Source of the DNA: Agaricus subrufescens
Lineage: Eukaryota > Basidiomycota > Agaricomycetes > Agaricales > Agaricaceae
Reading direction: 5' to 3'
Assembly (NCBI GenBank): GCA_029945375.1
Contig: CM057057.1
Span: forward strand, 558,001-622,000
Length of the DNA stretch: 64,000 bases
Both the position numbers and the translations under genes were made by a program. Numbering within the stretch: the stretch's first letter is position 1; each line of letters opens with the position of its first letter. Shown one piece after another: positions 1-13,321 of the stretch. The notes below the pieces were generated by a model. That model had not been told where the DNA came from, did no database searches, and saw only the letters and a program-made list of their open reading frames with translations.

Positions 1-9
1 GATACTCAC

Positions 10-1029
10 AAGCCAAACCGATTCGAAGCGTCTGTGGCGGAGATGGTCCTTCCCGTAAGCAGAAGCTCAGCTGCAAGCTATTTGGAGGGGTCAATTTTTA
101 ACGTCCAACAGATAACACAGCTTCAACCGGTCAAATGGCCTCATGGAGCCTTCATCGCTGACTTTGATCATCAGAGGCCGCGATTTAATGAGGACATATC
201 TGATCAATGGATGGCTAGCGCCCCCAAAAAGGCGACAGCATGACCTGATAGAGAAAATATGCTCACTTGATGACCTGCGATATGAGACAATCGCGGAATG
301 CCTGACAGTTGATATAAATATGACGTCCATGACAAGGTCTGGAATAGAAGAACAAAAAGAACGCGGGTGCTTGGTGTCGCGTGCCACGAGCACGCCGAGT
401 TGACAGGGCGCCCAAGCCGGACACATGAATGGAGAAAGATGTCCTTACTCACCTCCCTGACCTGCGACGACACCACGTTTGACCTCGGGCAGAGCAAACT
501 TGGCGTCACTACTTGCAACTACAATGTCACAGTTCAAGACAATTTCGGTACCGCCTCCGAATGCGCCTCCGTTCACAGCGGCAATCACTGGCTTGTTCGA
601 TTGTCGACGTGAGAGAGAGCCAAAGCCGTTGAGATCTCGCTCGAGACGCTCTTGTTCGTTGGTGGTCCCAGCCTGCTGGTCTTTGTTCCATCTGGCCGGA
701 AGGGGTGAGCGACGGGAGATGGCTATGTCCGAGAAACTTACGCCTTCAGGTCCGCGCCCGCACAGAAGATTCTGCCAGCACCTGTCACTATGACGACCCT
801 AGGAGAGAGACAGTGAGCGACTGATGCAGCGTCCGCCCGACAGCAGGCCGCACCACAGCGAGGGCTCGCCCTCGAACCAGTCGAGCGCACGGCCGAGGTC
901 TGCCAGCATCTGGGGCGTCATGGCATTGAGGCTGCGGGGCCGGTTGAGAGTGAGGAGCAGGACATGCTCGGCAGGGAAGGACAGCTGGAGCTCGTCGGAG
1001 AGAGGGGGAGGGGCGAGCGCTGGCGGCAT
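10..1029 (-). CDS. Enoyl-CoA hydratase/isomerase (crotonase family), 3' end cut by window edge
   Basis: Crotonase-fold enzyme, probably hydrating 2-enoyl-CoA in fatty-acid beta-oxidation. I read five exons on the minus strand: 1029-854, 798-742, 691-453, 301-267 and 77-10; the last ends at a GTGAGT donor, so the gene continues left of the window. The spliced product shows [12 protein letters not shown], then [18 protein letters not shown] (oxyanion-hole CAGAD motif), then [18 protein letters not shown] and [18 protein letters not shown] (the second oxyanion-hole region and the E/V-K-R stretch typical of the family), then [24 protein letters not shown] sequence. Every junction keeps frame, and introns are 55-190 nt. 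The start at 1029 leaves about 20 residues before the domain, with no obvious mitochondrial presequence. No PTS1 can be judged because the C-terminus is missing. The family call is firm; the exact substrate is not. Confidence 0.9.
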
Positions 1030-2217
1030 GGCGAGCAGGTGTCAGGAAGGACAGGGCAGGCTGCTGGGGAAATCCCCATCCGGCGATGCACATAGCCGGA
1101 AAGGTGGCCTTCCGGTCTGTTGACCTTCGGACTGAATGCCCTTGATCCCACCATGACATGATGCATGATCGAAGTCCAAAAATTTCACGATGTATGGCAG
1201 ATTCAGACATAAACCAGGCACTGAACGAAGAACCAAGTCGATCTCTATCTTACAATCACTGTAACTACAAGGCACGGTATACAGATAACAACACCAGATA
1301 CAAGTACATCATTATTCAGCTCAACGTGACCATTATCAGACCTTCGGTTTCCGGTCTTGAGTAGCAGCCCTTCGGGCGAGTATTAGGTGTGCTGAATTAA
1401 ATAGCGACGAGCATATCGAAAACGTAGAATGCGGCAAGAAGTGGATGGACGGAAGGTGAAAGCAGCGATGTGACGACAATGGCGATAGCGGATGGTGGTA
1501 TATACAAATGCCATGTGAGACCAGTCACTGTAGTGGCCTGTACATGTCCGTTAGTTGCCTGAACCCGTCCGTCGGAATGGAACGCGACCTACAAGTTTTT
1601 TGCCTGCAGTAGGATCTTCAGCGGAAGGGGCAGTCCGGAGCGTGGCTGCCGCGCCAGCCACAGTGGCAGCATTGTGGCGAGCTTTCAAAGTCTGCGGGGC
1701 AGCCAGAGATGGTGGCGTCGCTGCGACTTATGGAAGATGTAGAAAGCTGGCATGTGGAATCGGTGGCTTGGGCAGCAGCGATGGGGGTGGTGAAGATGAC
1801 TGAGCACATTGTAAAGCTGGCAAAGATGAGGATGTGGTGTTGGACATTTGGACGAGGAGGAGTTGGGCTTTTATCCTTTCGAATAGCCGGAAATAGCCAC
1901 AAGTTCAAATCTGAATTTCAGGAGAACCGGTTTGAGATCGGATCGCAAGTCAGATCTAGTTTGGTTTGCGGTCCGATTTGGAAAGTTTGTTTACAGGTAC
2001 AAACACTCAACTGCTGTGTACCCCATGTGTAACCCAAGGCATCTTATTAAAAAATCTGCATCTTGCCATTCCCTAGTTGGACCTCGCAGTATTACACCAC
2101 TCAGATCAGCACACTAAATCGGGTCCCTATTCAGTGCCATGACAAGCCTAACAATACATACTACTACACACCCTGCGAATGCGCACCACCAGCACATCTA
2201 ACCACTGTCTAGTCCCA
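1030..2217. other. Intergenic region, no gene recognised
   Basis: This lies between the start of the crotonase gene and the end of the TPX2-like gene. ORFs here are short, overlap on both strands and have no recognisable domain. The segment should hold the promoter of the crotonase gene (right of 1029) and the 3' UTR of the TPX2-like gene (left of 2218). Confidence 0.5.
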
Positions 2218-4803
2218 TCATTGACTTCCAGAGCCTATCGTTTCTGGCACCTTCCTCTTCCTCGGGGCGTCCTTGTACCATTCAGGAACTGTATTCGCTT
2301 TCGGAACGGCCCGTTTCCTCAACTCCCGAATCTCCTTGCCCTCCTCTTCCTCCCTCTCCCTTTCTTTCTGCTCTTTCTGCAGTTCCCTTTCCCGTTCCTT
2401 CTCCTTGATCGTGTCGTCAAAATGCCTCCGCTCCTCAACCCGTTGGTCAGTTGCCCAGCTGAACGGTTGAGGTATCGTTACAGGTCGCACGTTTTCTTTA
2501 CGGCTTGCGTGTGATCTCCCTCGCTGGGAGACGTTAGCCTTGACACTAAAAATTGAACGGGCGGGCTTGATCGGACCACGACCGTCGTCACCAGTTCCAT
2601 CGAACAAGGATGATGCTGATCTCGACGTTGTTGGATCGAGCGGCTCCTGGGCCTCCATACGACGTTCCGAACCAGATTTGGATCCGGCAAGGCGTGTCCG
2701 CCTTGTCCGACGAACAGCAGCCGCCTGTTGAATCTAATGATAAGCACACGGAAAGTTCATCTAAATTTATGAATAGCAAAGCTCACCCCTGCGTCTCCGC
2801 TAGTATTAGATGAAATGTTCAATTCAGTCTGTTGTTCTGTTGTCTTGTTTGATTTTTTCTTGTCTCGAGCTTCTTGCCGGGCCCGCACCAACGCAATGCG
2901 CCTCCCTCGTTCACTGGCACGCAATGCTGCTCCACGTGCGTGAGCCGAACTAGAATTAGACCGTCCTTGGAGTGATTTTCCAACATTGGCGGAAGAAGAC
3001 AGTCTGATTGATCTTCGTACTCGAGTTCGTGTCCCAGGTCCACTCAATCGCTTCGAAGGGCCCTTGGCACTTGTTGACATCCCTGGCACCAGATTATTCT
3101 CACACCCGCTTTTCGAATCCATCGCAGGTGCAAAGTCTTTCCCAACATTTACACTCTCCTCTGCTCCACCACCCTCGTTTTCTAAAATCAAATCAAGACC
3201 CCCTACCGCACCGCGAGAAAGTTCCGTTTCTGTCGAATCTGATGAAGCGACCAGAGTCAATGAACCCTCAACCGTGGACCTTGTTGCTTCAGCAGGCACG
3301 ACAATTGGGGCTAGGGGTTCTTCTGCAATTTCACTCTCGGTAGTCACGTTTCCCTTTCTCTTCTTGACTCTGTGATCGCGGTTAGGTGTTGTCGCAGGGG
3401 CTGTTCGTTTCTTGCTAGACCTAGATGCCAATCCGATTACCGGGAATGTCGGAGACGTGGCAATGACGCCATCAGTTTGCCGCTCCATCGCTTTGTATCG
3501 CCTCAAACTTCTTTTGCGAGGCGAGAGCTGGGAAAGCTCGAGTTCTAGTTCCTGGCCCGCAGCCTGGGTTTCAAATTTTGCTGTTTCGGTAACACGATCC
3601 TTGGCGGGCTCATCCAACTGCCCATCTAAATTCAGAACATCACCCCGAATGTCATCGACACCTGGCGTTAACGTGTTAATCTCGGGCCCCCGATTCGGTT
3701 CCGTTTCATTAGCAGTCGTCCTTTCAAAAATCATACATCTGTCATTTAGTACTCCTCGAGGATGATAGTTCCAGTAATAATTAAGCGCTTACCCGGTTTT
3801 ATCATCAACTCGTCCGGTTATAAGTTGACTTTTCATGACAACATGCCCTGTCGCTTCCTCGGTCGAAGCGCATGCCAACAAATCACAATTGAGTTCTTCA
3901 CCGGCCGATTGGCCCAGGGGCTTATCAGCTTGGGCGGGTGGCTGGTGTTGTGTTGGCGAAGTACTGCTTGAAGCGGAAGTCACTCGTCTAGTTTTCGCGG
4001 CCTTTCTGTTACTCCGTGGGTTTCCTCCAGCAATCGTGGACTATATTGGATCGTTTATCACGACGAATAAGTTCCCGGAAAGATATAAGGTTCCGTCAAT
4101 AACCGGATATGAAGATAAGATGGGGACAGACCCTTTTCTTATTCAAATTCTTGGGAGGTTTTGTTGATGTGCGACGCCTAAGCTTTTCTTGTGCGCCTCT
4201 ATCAATCACTCCGGAGTCAGCGCTCGGCCTCTGGTCGTCCTGAGGCAAATCCGGCCCAGAATATCCAACTTCCGACTGCGATTCTAGCGGTGATCGCCTA
4301 AGGAACGTGGATTGCATTGGCGGAACGTCATTTAACGTAGTAGATAAATTTGTTGTTGACACGAAGTGTGATTCTTTTGCTTCTTGTTGATGTTCATGGA
4401 CCCCTTCTGCTTCGCGAGAGATTTCCACTTCGAAATTCTCTGCATTGTTACTTAATAAGGGCGCTTCAATGATCGGTGACTGTTCAGATTTGGCGCAACT
4501 ACTTGATGCGCCAGGGGGTTTCGAAGTTAATTGGGTTTGCATGTGGTGGCGAGCAGGACTAGACTCTTGTACGGTGGGTCTAGACGGAGACGGCGCTGCA
4601 TTGAAGTGTGATTTGGTTGTTGTCCAGGAGGATGGCGCAGGTGTCGCAAGAACGGACTGAAAATTTACACCCTCAAAGAAGGTGTTATCGTCCGCCATAA
4701 GGTCATCCCCTTTGTCCAATGTAGAGTTGGGGATCTGGAAGGAAAATGAATAATCAGAGACCTCCGGTAAATTGAGGTCCTCGTCCGTAAGCATAGGGGG
4801 CAT
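2218..4803 (-). CDS. TPX2-like spindle assembly factor (TPX2 C-terminal domain)
   Basis: Probable microtubule-associated protein of the TPX2 family, which activates Aurora-A kinase and nucleates spindle microtubules in animals and plants. Four exons close in frame: 4803-4132, 4040-3793, 3738-2787 and 2724-2218 (792 aa). The evidence is the C-terminal 110 residues: PFSWATDQRVEERRHFD, then a charged helix rich in E/K/R (about 40 residues), then KRAVPKANTVPEWYKDAPRK, matching the TPX2 C-terminal domain (F-x-L/W-x-T-D-x-R-A-E-x-R, basic/acidic helix, Val-Pro-x-Tyr). The N-terminus starts with an acidic LPEVSDYSFSFQIP segment, a possible Aurora-binding type motif (inference). The middle is Ser/Lys-rich and disordered with basic clusters (KKRTAP, RVKKRKG) that could be nuclear localisation signals. 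The first donor (GTCTGT) is weak, so the exon 1/2 junction is the least sure. Confidence 0.8.
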
Positions 4804-6711
4804 GAGAGATGATAAGATTTGGATTAGGGCCCTAGTTTACCGACAAGATCGCCGAAATTTGGAGAGCGTAAGGACGATACAATGGAGAAAACTGTCAACA
4901 GCAACGGCGACGCGTCGCGAACTGGACTTCGTCTCACGTGACCGGCCACTCATTCCTTTCGGTAGCGAGCCAACACTTATCTCTCTTCTCGACTTCATAC
5001 CGTAGAATCAATTAGGATCTGTTTGCAAAGAGACTCTACTCGGAAGAACAATAACTCCCTGATGCGCTTAAATTTTTCTTCCACCGCTTGCGATGCTCGG
5101 CATCTTATCGCACACTGGCGTTACGCATAGCCCACCTTTGTATTCCTATTCTTTACAAAACCTTTCGGTTAGACCCTGTGAGATGTTCGTAAGGCCCCAA
5201 TCGGGCAAGAATGCAATATCATATTTCATCATCCTTCTTTTGTCCAACGAGTCGTGCAGGGAGCGTGGTCATCGGCTGAGTTTGTTTCCTTGTGTTATTA
5301 ATATCCTTGTCTTTTATCACACTTCTGGAAAGAATAAACAGTTATTCTCACCAGGCTCTTCGGGATCCCAAAAAAAAATCAATGCTGTTCACCTAACTCG
5401 ACTGCAACAACCGTGAATCACTTCAACTGCGTTGAACCACTGGTTGTTAATTCCACTTCCTTGGTTCTTTGTCTTCTTTTTACTCACGCCCCTCGTTGAC
5501 ATCACACCAACGACCGATCGCTTTCAAATGAGAAATGTGTGATTATTGTCCCTCCCTTATTCTTCTCGAAAATCCATCACGTATACTGAGGAGTTCAGTC
5601 ATGGGAACGTGTGGATATGAAGGGTCCCACAACGTGTCGGCATTGACACATGCCCATATCGCAAGGCCCTTACCGCAGTAGTTCTCGTAACAAAGAACTC
5701 TCGAATGATCCTCCGAAGGATTGGTCCATCAGCCGATGTTTCATCAATAAAGGTATGTAATCTTATCTCAATTGCTTCAAACAACTCCCTAGTGCCGTCA
5801 TCGGATTTAATTCTCATCATTTTATCATTTGAGTCAACAGCCTCTGTGGAGACTTGTAGGCCTGCCACAGCACCTCGCATGTCAACGCCTCGTGGCCGAG
5901 TATACTCAAATAACATGATGCACCGCCCCAGTCTTCCTTCCTATCAAGCTCTCACCTGGCCAAACGTGATTTCCTCGATGCTTCAAATTTCATCGCCGAC
6001 GTCAAATACAGTATTTTTACTACCAGACTAGGGCGCTACAGAAACTTGGCGCGCATGTCGTCATCAACACCTTAACTTCGGGATGGGTACCCTTTCTCGG
6101 GAGTATAATGGTGACCGAATAAATGCTGTCATGGATAGTGCTCGGCCTTAAGACGGTACGAGACGAGATAAGGACGTTTGTACAACAAGCAAAGCCGGCC
6201 GTAGCCAAAAATGTCTTTATAAACGACTTTTCAAGGTAAAGGAGAGACTCGGCATGTAAGAGGTCTAGACAGGGGGTTCAGAATTCGCAGATACCATGCG
6301 GCCGTATGACCATACCCACGAAAATCGAACCGATTCAAGAGCATCTCGTATCTCAACCCAATGCTCACCGCGTCCTCGTGCTCCAAATAATAGCATCTGG
6401 CCCCTTCTACTCACCGACACATTAAATCGCCGGTTCAGACCCGCTGCGAGTTGTTCCGACTAGGGCTCGCCTGGGTGAGACTGGACCGCGGGACGGATCA
6501 TCTATATTCACAGATTGCTTCCCTGTTGCTTCCACCATCGTCGGCGATGAAGTAAATGAAACAAAAAAATTTTCAGAGCGTCACGCATCATGAAGTGGAT
6601 TTTAGAAAATATTAAATGCCGGAACGTGTCCTCCTGGAGTTACTTCATCTAGCTTTTTTTCTGTTTTTAGATGTAAAAATACGCAGTCTTCGGATGTAAG
6701 TTTACACTCCA
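4804..6711. other. Intergenic region with one doubtful minus-strand coding stretch
   Basis: Promoter side of the TPX2-like gene (left) and downstream side of NIF3 (right). A minus-strand open stretch at 5916-5599 (ending ..RCGTLHIHTFP) can be joined through a GTGAGA..GAG intron to a short upstream exon (SIEEITFGQ, near 5990), and reads like protein (DMRGAVAGLQVSTEAVD...). I recognise no family and cannot find a full gene model. On the plus strand near 6030-6240 two short stretches (KLGAHVVINTL and AVAKNVFINDF) also read like coding remnants. Nothing else is evident. Confidence 0.3.
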
Positions 6712-7977
6712 TCATACGAATCGCAACGGATGTTCATCCTCCTGACTGACAACAACTTCTAAATCTGCAAGTTCGGCGCCGTTCAAATTTTGAAGCTCAG
6801 TAGAGAGCTTATGTGCCAATATAGGCAAATAACCGCGTTCGGTATTGTCATGTCCACCTATAACCCAAACTGAGTAACCATTAGGTGAAGTTTATGTAGC
6901 CGCTTACACAGTATGACATGCCTCCCTGCAGCAACAGCAGCCAAAACCTCATGCTTTGATCAAGAAGTCAAACCTGTGAAGAGACACTTCGTGAGACAAT
7001 CGAAGGACCTACGTGTGACATTTCTCCTGTGAGGTAGACGTCTGCCTGCTTTCCACCTAGCATGGAGCCGCCCGAGCCAGCGCAAATGGCGATAGTACGT
7101 ATAGAAGACGATCGTAATTGAATTTGTGTCGGATAGCCAACTTGAACTGTTGAACCCAAAAGTTAAAGCGCCATGGTGTCGGCAGGCGCGGACGAAGTGG
7201 GCAACCATCAGAAAAAAAAACAGGTCGAAAGTCAAAAGGATAGAAAAGAAGACTAACGTTGCGAGAGCTTCAAGTGCGATTTCACCCTTGCAATCAAATT
7301 TTCGAAGCTAATCGGTTCATGGAGTGACACCAAGCGGCCCTCGCCACCTTCACTTACTCCACTTGTTGGATGTAATTTCTCGTCCACAAGATGTTTGATT
7401 TCTCCTTCTCCTTTCATTCCCATCAATCCTCGGGCGAGCCAGTCGTTGATTCCACCCCATACAGAATCCAATGCCGAATGAGGACTGTAGACTGAAATAC
7501 CCTCCGCTGCGCACTTCAACAAGGACGACTGCAGTGGATTCGCGAGTGTGATTGATTGAAGCCCCTTGAATATAGTGGGATGGTATGCTACAATCACTCC
7601 AGCTTCTCTTTCCAGAGATTCTGATAAGACCGATGGGGTCAAACTACATAGCAGTTAAAAGAAGATCATTCCGCAAGGCATGTTCGCAGTAAAACAAGAG
7701 CGTCACGCACTCAATCGTCAGGAGAACGCGTCTTCTATTCTGTTTGATGACGGGCGATTCTGATGTAGTTTTTTTTTGGTTAGAAAAGATCAAAAGAAGG
7801 ATTTCGATATGCTATGAAACCAGCGCACCCAATAAAAGTCCGACCTAAAGAAAAGTGTGTGAGATGGCTTGACATACGGAGAAGTCAGAATCTAACGTTG
7901 TCCCATTTTTCAGCCAGCCGTAACGGAGCTATCTTCTCCATGGCTGAACATACTTGCCTGAGAAGAACATTAGACAT
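6712..7977 (-). CDS. NIF3 / DUF34 family metal-binding protein
   Basis: NIF3 (Ngg1-interacting factor 3) family protein, a conserved di-metal-binding protein of unsettled biochemical function, often annotated as GTP cyclohydrolase I type 2. Seven exons close exactly (858 nt, 285 aa): 7977-7897, 7844-7829, 7759-7711, 7643-7258, 7146-7013, 6953-6908, 6857-6712. Family landmarks in order are IAPLRLAEKWDNVGLLLESP (N-terminal WDNVG), LLTIDLTPSVL, VIVAYHPTIFKGLQSIT (metal-ligand HP), GISVYSPHSALDSV and GGINDWLARGL, AICAGSGGSML, ADVYLTGEMSHHEVLAA (metal-ligand H), GHDNTERGYLP and the closing EVVVSQEDEHPLRFV. Length fits the fungal family. Exon 2 is only 16 nt and encodes VGLLL plus one base, the core of the WDNVGLL motif, which makes this splice model very secure. 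Confidence 0.93.
7829..7844 (-). other. 16-nt microexon of the NIF3 gene
   Basis: Flanked by an AG acceptor (7846-7845) and GT donor (7828-7827); encodes the VGLLL of WDNVGLLLESP. Omitting it destroys the family motif and shifts the frame, so the exon is required. Confidence 0.9.
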
Positions 7978-8976
7978 GTTGAGGGGCAACGATGATGCGA
8001 CGAATTGACAAGTGATCAACTAAATGTTGGGGTGTTTGTGATGGTATCACGTTGTATGGCTAAACCTGTTTTTGGTCACTGCTAGTTGCTTCACAGGTTG
8101 CTTCCACTGAACTTGATGACCTCGGCTACGAACGGCCTTTGTCAAGCTTACCAGACTAGTGAGTATCTATCAGGCGTCTCAGGGATGGGAACTATTGGGA
8201 ACGATTGTGCTCACATGTTGGTCATTGACTAAGCATTTACTGTGTATCCGGTGTCAAGCCGAGCCTATGTAATAAACCCATCATACTGTCGCTCAGCACT
8301 TTAAAACAAACGTGGACTGTATTCAAAACTTCCTGAGAAAAAACCGTTATTTTCGGAGTCAACATGTCGATTGAACCCAAAAAAACATGAGGTCTGTCAA
8401 AAATTCAACCTTCAGCGCTGCTAGTAACCTCATCGAGTAATATGTCCAGTCGGCGTCGGCAAAGCTGGTGCGCGTCCCAATATAAAAGGATATAAAAAAC
8501 CCTGGCTTTGGTGCGAAAACGGAGCGCCACTGCCTCTTCTACTCGGTGGTTTCTAGCTCACGATCAAAAACACGCAGCCTCTTGAGTGTTTCGAGCCAAT
8601 TTACAAATATCTTCTATACTACTGACTCCAGCCCGGGACCGGTCGATGGTCTTGTGCTCAAAGCACTCTTGGTAGTCCCAAGCTGTGCAAGGTTACGAAA
8701 GGGACTATCAAACTTTCCTCATTGAGTACTATTAGACGAGGAGAACTCCCAGGACAACAGCATCACCCCGAAATTATCTATTGAAATTCACCTCCGCCAA
8801 GGAAGACAAGGGCGGCGTGGAGTGATCTACGCGATATCAATGCCATTCACCCGGAATAGCATTTTCTCCCCCCTATTCATTACATTGACATTGATTATCA
8901 TTCAACGTCCTAGCTAAGCATCTCAGCTGAACGGATTCTTTCGATCGTAGACCAGCTCGATCTGAAATATCCTTGG
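7978..8976. other. Intergenic region, no gene recognised
   Basis: Upstream side of NIF3. I see no ORF with recognisable coding character. A TATA-like stretch (ATATAAAAGGATATAAAA) lies near 8480-8500 on the plus strand but no convincing gene follows it. Confidence 0.4.
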
Positions 8977-9165
8977 CTACTCATGGGCCCAAAGCCCACA
9001 ATTTAACTTAATACCGCATATGACAAAATTTAGCATGATTGCAACTAAAATGATTATGCCAATGCATACAACATTCGATCCAAGGACTCCACGGACAAAA
9101 GAGCTATTATCACTTGTACTTGTCATCGGTGAATATCCGCTTGGTTCACTTTGTCGTGGGTATAT
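8977..9165 (-). CDS. Putative last exon or small ORF with one membrane helix
   Basis: From an AG acceptor at 9167-9166 the frame is open for 62 codons to TAG at 8979-8977. It reads IYPRQSEPSGYSP, then MTSTSDNSSFVRGVLGS, then a strong hydrophobic helix (NVVCIGIIILVAIMLNFVIC), and ends LNCGLWAHE. It may be a free-standing small membrane protein starting at the ATG at 9126 (49 aa) or the last exon of a gene whose upstream exons I could not define between 9166 and 9697. The family is not recognised. Confidence 0.3.
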   Translation of the reverse strand: MYPRQSEPSGYSPMTSTSDNSSFVRGVLGSNVVCIGIIILVAIMLNFVICGIKLNCGLWAHE

Positions 9166-9697
9166 CTGAAAATATACAATTGATCACATCAAATCACCTA
9201 AATAGGAGGAGAGAAGGTTCGGGTACGGTCGATCTCCTATCTAACTGATTACAGACGGCTAATGAGGTTCTCCCAAAGTTTAAGTGAGCTTGCAAAAGTT
9301 CTACGGGCAGCACTAAGTCCGGAGGGGGTCTTGTGTCGTAGACTGGAGCCCTGGGCTATCCAACTCTAGGATCTTAGATCTTCTAGAAAACTTCGCCGAC
9401 AGTGACATCGGAAAGAGAAATGAGTATGATGAGTCCCGAACAGAGCGGACACCTCAGTCCTCAGGTTCACTTTACCAAGTCCAATAGCCCGGCTCAGAGC
9501 GAAGCTAATTCATGAGTTCAAACGATGGAGTTCACACTGTAGTAATTTGAATGTTACAAAGTGTGCCAAAAAGATGAGCCATGAGATTTGCATCGACCCT
9601 CGATAATGATATGAATACGTCAAAAGAGAAAAAGAGTAAAATAGATTGATAGTGAGGAGGCAGCTGAGTAACGCAGGATGTAATAATACTAGAAGAT
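9166..9697. other. Short intergenic stretch downstream of NDUFS2
   Basis: Contains the presumed 3' UTR of NDUFS2 and perhaps undetected upstream exons of the small membrane ORF to its left. No other coding signal was seen. Confidence 0.35.
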
Positions 9698-11773
<2,076 letters not shown>

Positions 11774-11877
11774 GGTGGTTGTGGACGACGGTGAGCAGAC
11801 GGGATTTCGCGGGGCAGACGTGACAGGTGCTTGGAGGATGTGACAGCAGAGGCGGCGTGACAACATAAGCAGTCAGT
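11774..11877. promoter_or_regulatory. 104-bp divergent promoter between NDUFS2 and the Atg27-like gene
   Basis: The two start codons (11773 on minus, 11878 on plus) lie head to head with only 104 bp between them, so both promoters and both 5' leaders must share this segment. No TATA box is evident; the tract has CT/GA-rich runs. Confidence 0.6.
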
Positions 11878-13321
11878 ATGCGCCTCGTTCGGAATCTGCT
11901 CCTCCTCGCCATTGCCGGCGCAGCGCTTGCCGACGACAAACCGTGCACTGCTAGTGTCGACGGCAAGTACTACGATCTCAACAATCTCAAGGGACGGTGA
12001 GCCGCCATCGACCCGTCGCCAGTGTCGTCTCTAAACACCTCTGCCGTCCAGGCCAGACGCTGAACTCAAGACTCCAGGCGGACGCGATCTCAAGTTTAAT
12101 GTTTGCCAGGGTGTCAAGACTGAACTCTGGGGTACTCAGGACGGTATTAAATCTGACAACGTCGCTGGTTTTGTCCGCAAAGGTCATGGAGACTTTGTGA
12201 TCGGGTGGGTGCTGCGCATTACCGACGCCACCACCAGCTGAGCATTCGGCTACTAGGCAGGTTAATACCGCGCTCTCTGTCGTGGACTCCAGGCCGCGAC
12301 TCGTCTTTGCGGATGGATCCAATTGCAAGGCATCATCGGACGGTCATAGCCTGAGCATGAAAGCCTCCACTATCGTTGAATTCGTCTGCGATACCTCAGT
12401 GTTGGGTGCGGGAAAACCCCGTCTCCTGGGCCAGCTTCCGCCTGGGGACGATGAAGTTGGTTGCTCCTACTTCATTGAGTGGAAGACCAATGTAAGTAAG
12501 CCTTCCTTCGGGTACCGAATGTCCGTCAACTAAGCATCTGGTAGTATGCATGTCCAACCACCGGCGGTGGCGGCATATGGGGGTTACTCGGCATGTTTGC
12601 CATTGGGTATGCTGCACTTTAAGCTCCACTGTTTTGTCCTCTCGAACTTAGACGTCACTGCAGAACACTCGCCCTTCTCCTGACATACACCGTACTGGGC
12701 ACGTTGTATAATCGATATGTTCTACAGCTTCGTGGCTTTGATCAAATACCTCAATTCTCGATTGAGAGTATGAAGTACCACGCACGCGAGGCTGCGGACT
12801 GGACAAAAGATATCCTGGCTGCGTACAGCGCTGGCGGAAACGGAGGCTATGTACCTGGAAGATCAGCGGCAGCGAACCCCTTCAGCCATCAAACCCAAGT
12901 CAATGAGGAACTCAATATCAACAACAGTAATAGCTTCGTTCGTCCACCGGCGACTTTCACCTGCCCTCAGGCAGATACAAACCCTGTATCCCACCACACT
13001 CAATCACGGGCTGACACACAACCAAAACGTAACTCGCCCCCTCCCCCACCACCACCGCCCAAGCAAACACCCGTTCAAACCACACCTCGGCGTGTAGCAC
13101 TAGGCAGCCGAGGGCCCACGAAAGAGGAGCAAGACTTTATGCTTGGAGAGGAGGAAGAAGAAGAAGGCCAGGAATTGGAAGATAGACCTATTTCAACACC
13201 GTCATTGACATCGTCACTACCTGACGCCCAGACACATGGTGCTCCGAACACACTAAATCGTGGAGACGTTGATGCGGCAGCTGGTCGTGGACGAATTGGT
13301 GAAGGGGTGCCACGACCATGA
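11878..13321 (+). CDS. Atg27/MRH-domain type I membrane protein
   Basis: Probable lectin-like sorting receptor of the Atg27/mannose-6-phosphate-receptor-homology group, acting in the Golgi/endosome/autophagy pathway. Five exons close in frame: 11878-11996, 12052-12204, 12257-12491, 12545-12606, 12664-13321 (1227 nt, 408 aa). Residues 1-20 (MRLVRNLLLLAIAGAALADD) are a signal peptide. The lumenal part shows C-TASVDGKYYDLNNL, the MRH-like FNVCQGVKTELWG, VEFVCDTSVLGAGKP-type, and CSYFIEWKTNYACPT. A single hydrophobic helix follows (GIWGLLGMFAIGTLALLLTY) with YNRYVLQLRGFDQIP, a juxtamembrane motif seen in Atg27-like proteins. The cytosolic tail is long, with a poly-Pro run (about 8 Pro) and an acidic patch (LGEEEEEEGQELE), which is unusual and may bind sorting or SH3 factors (inference). 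Its head-to-head neighbour is NDUFS2. Confidence 0.85.

Noticed and set aside
6060..6110. 5S rRNA-like words (CCCATCCCGAAGTTAAGG on the minus strand)
   Set aside because: Only a short resemblance; the rest of a 5S gene is absent on either side.
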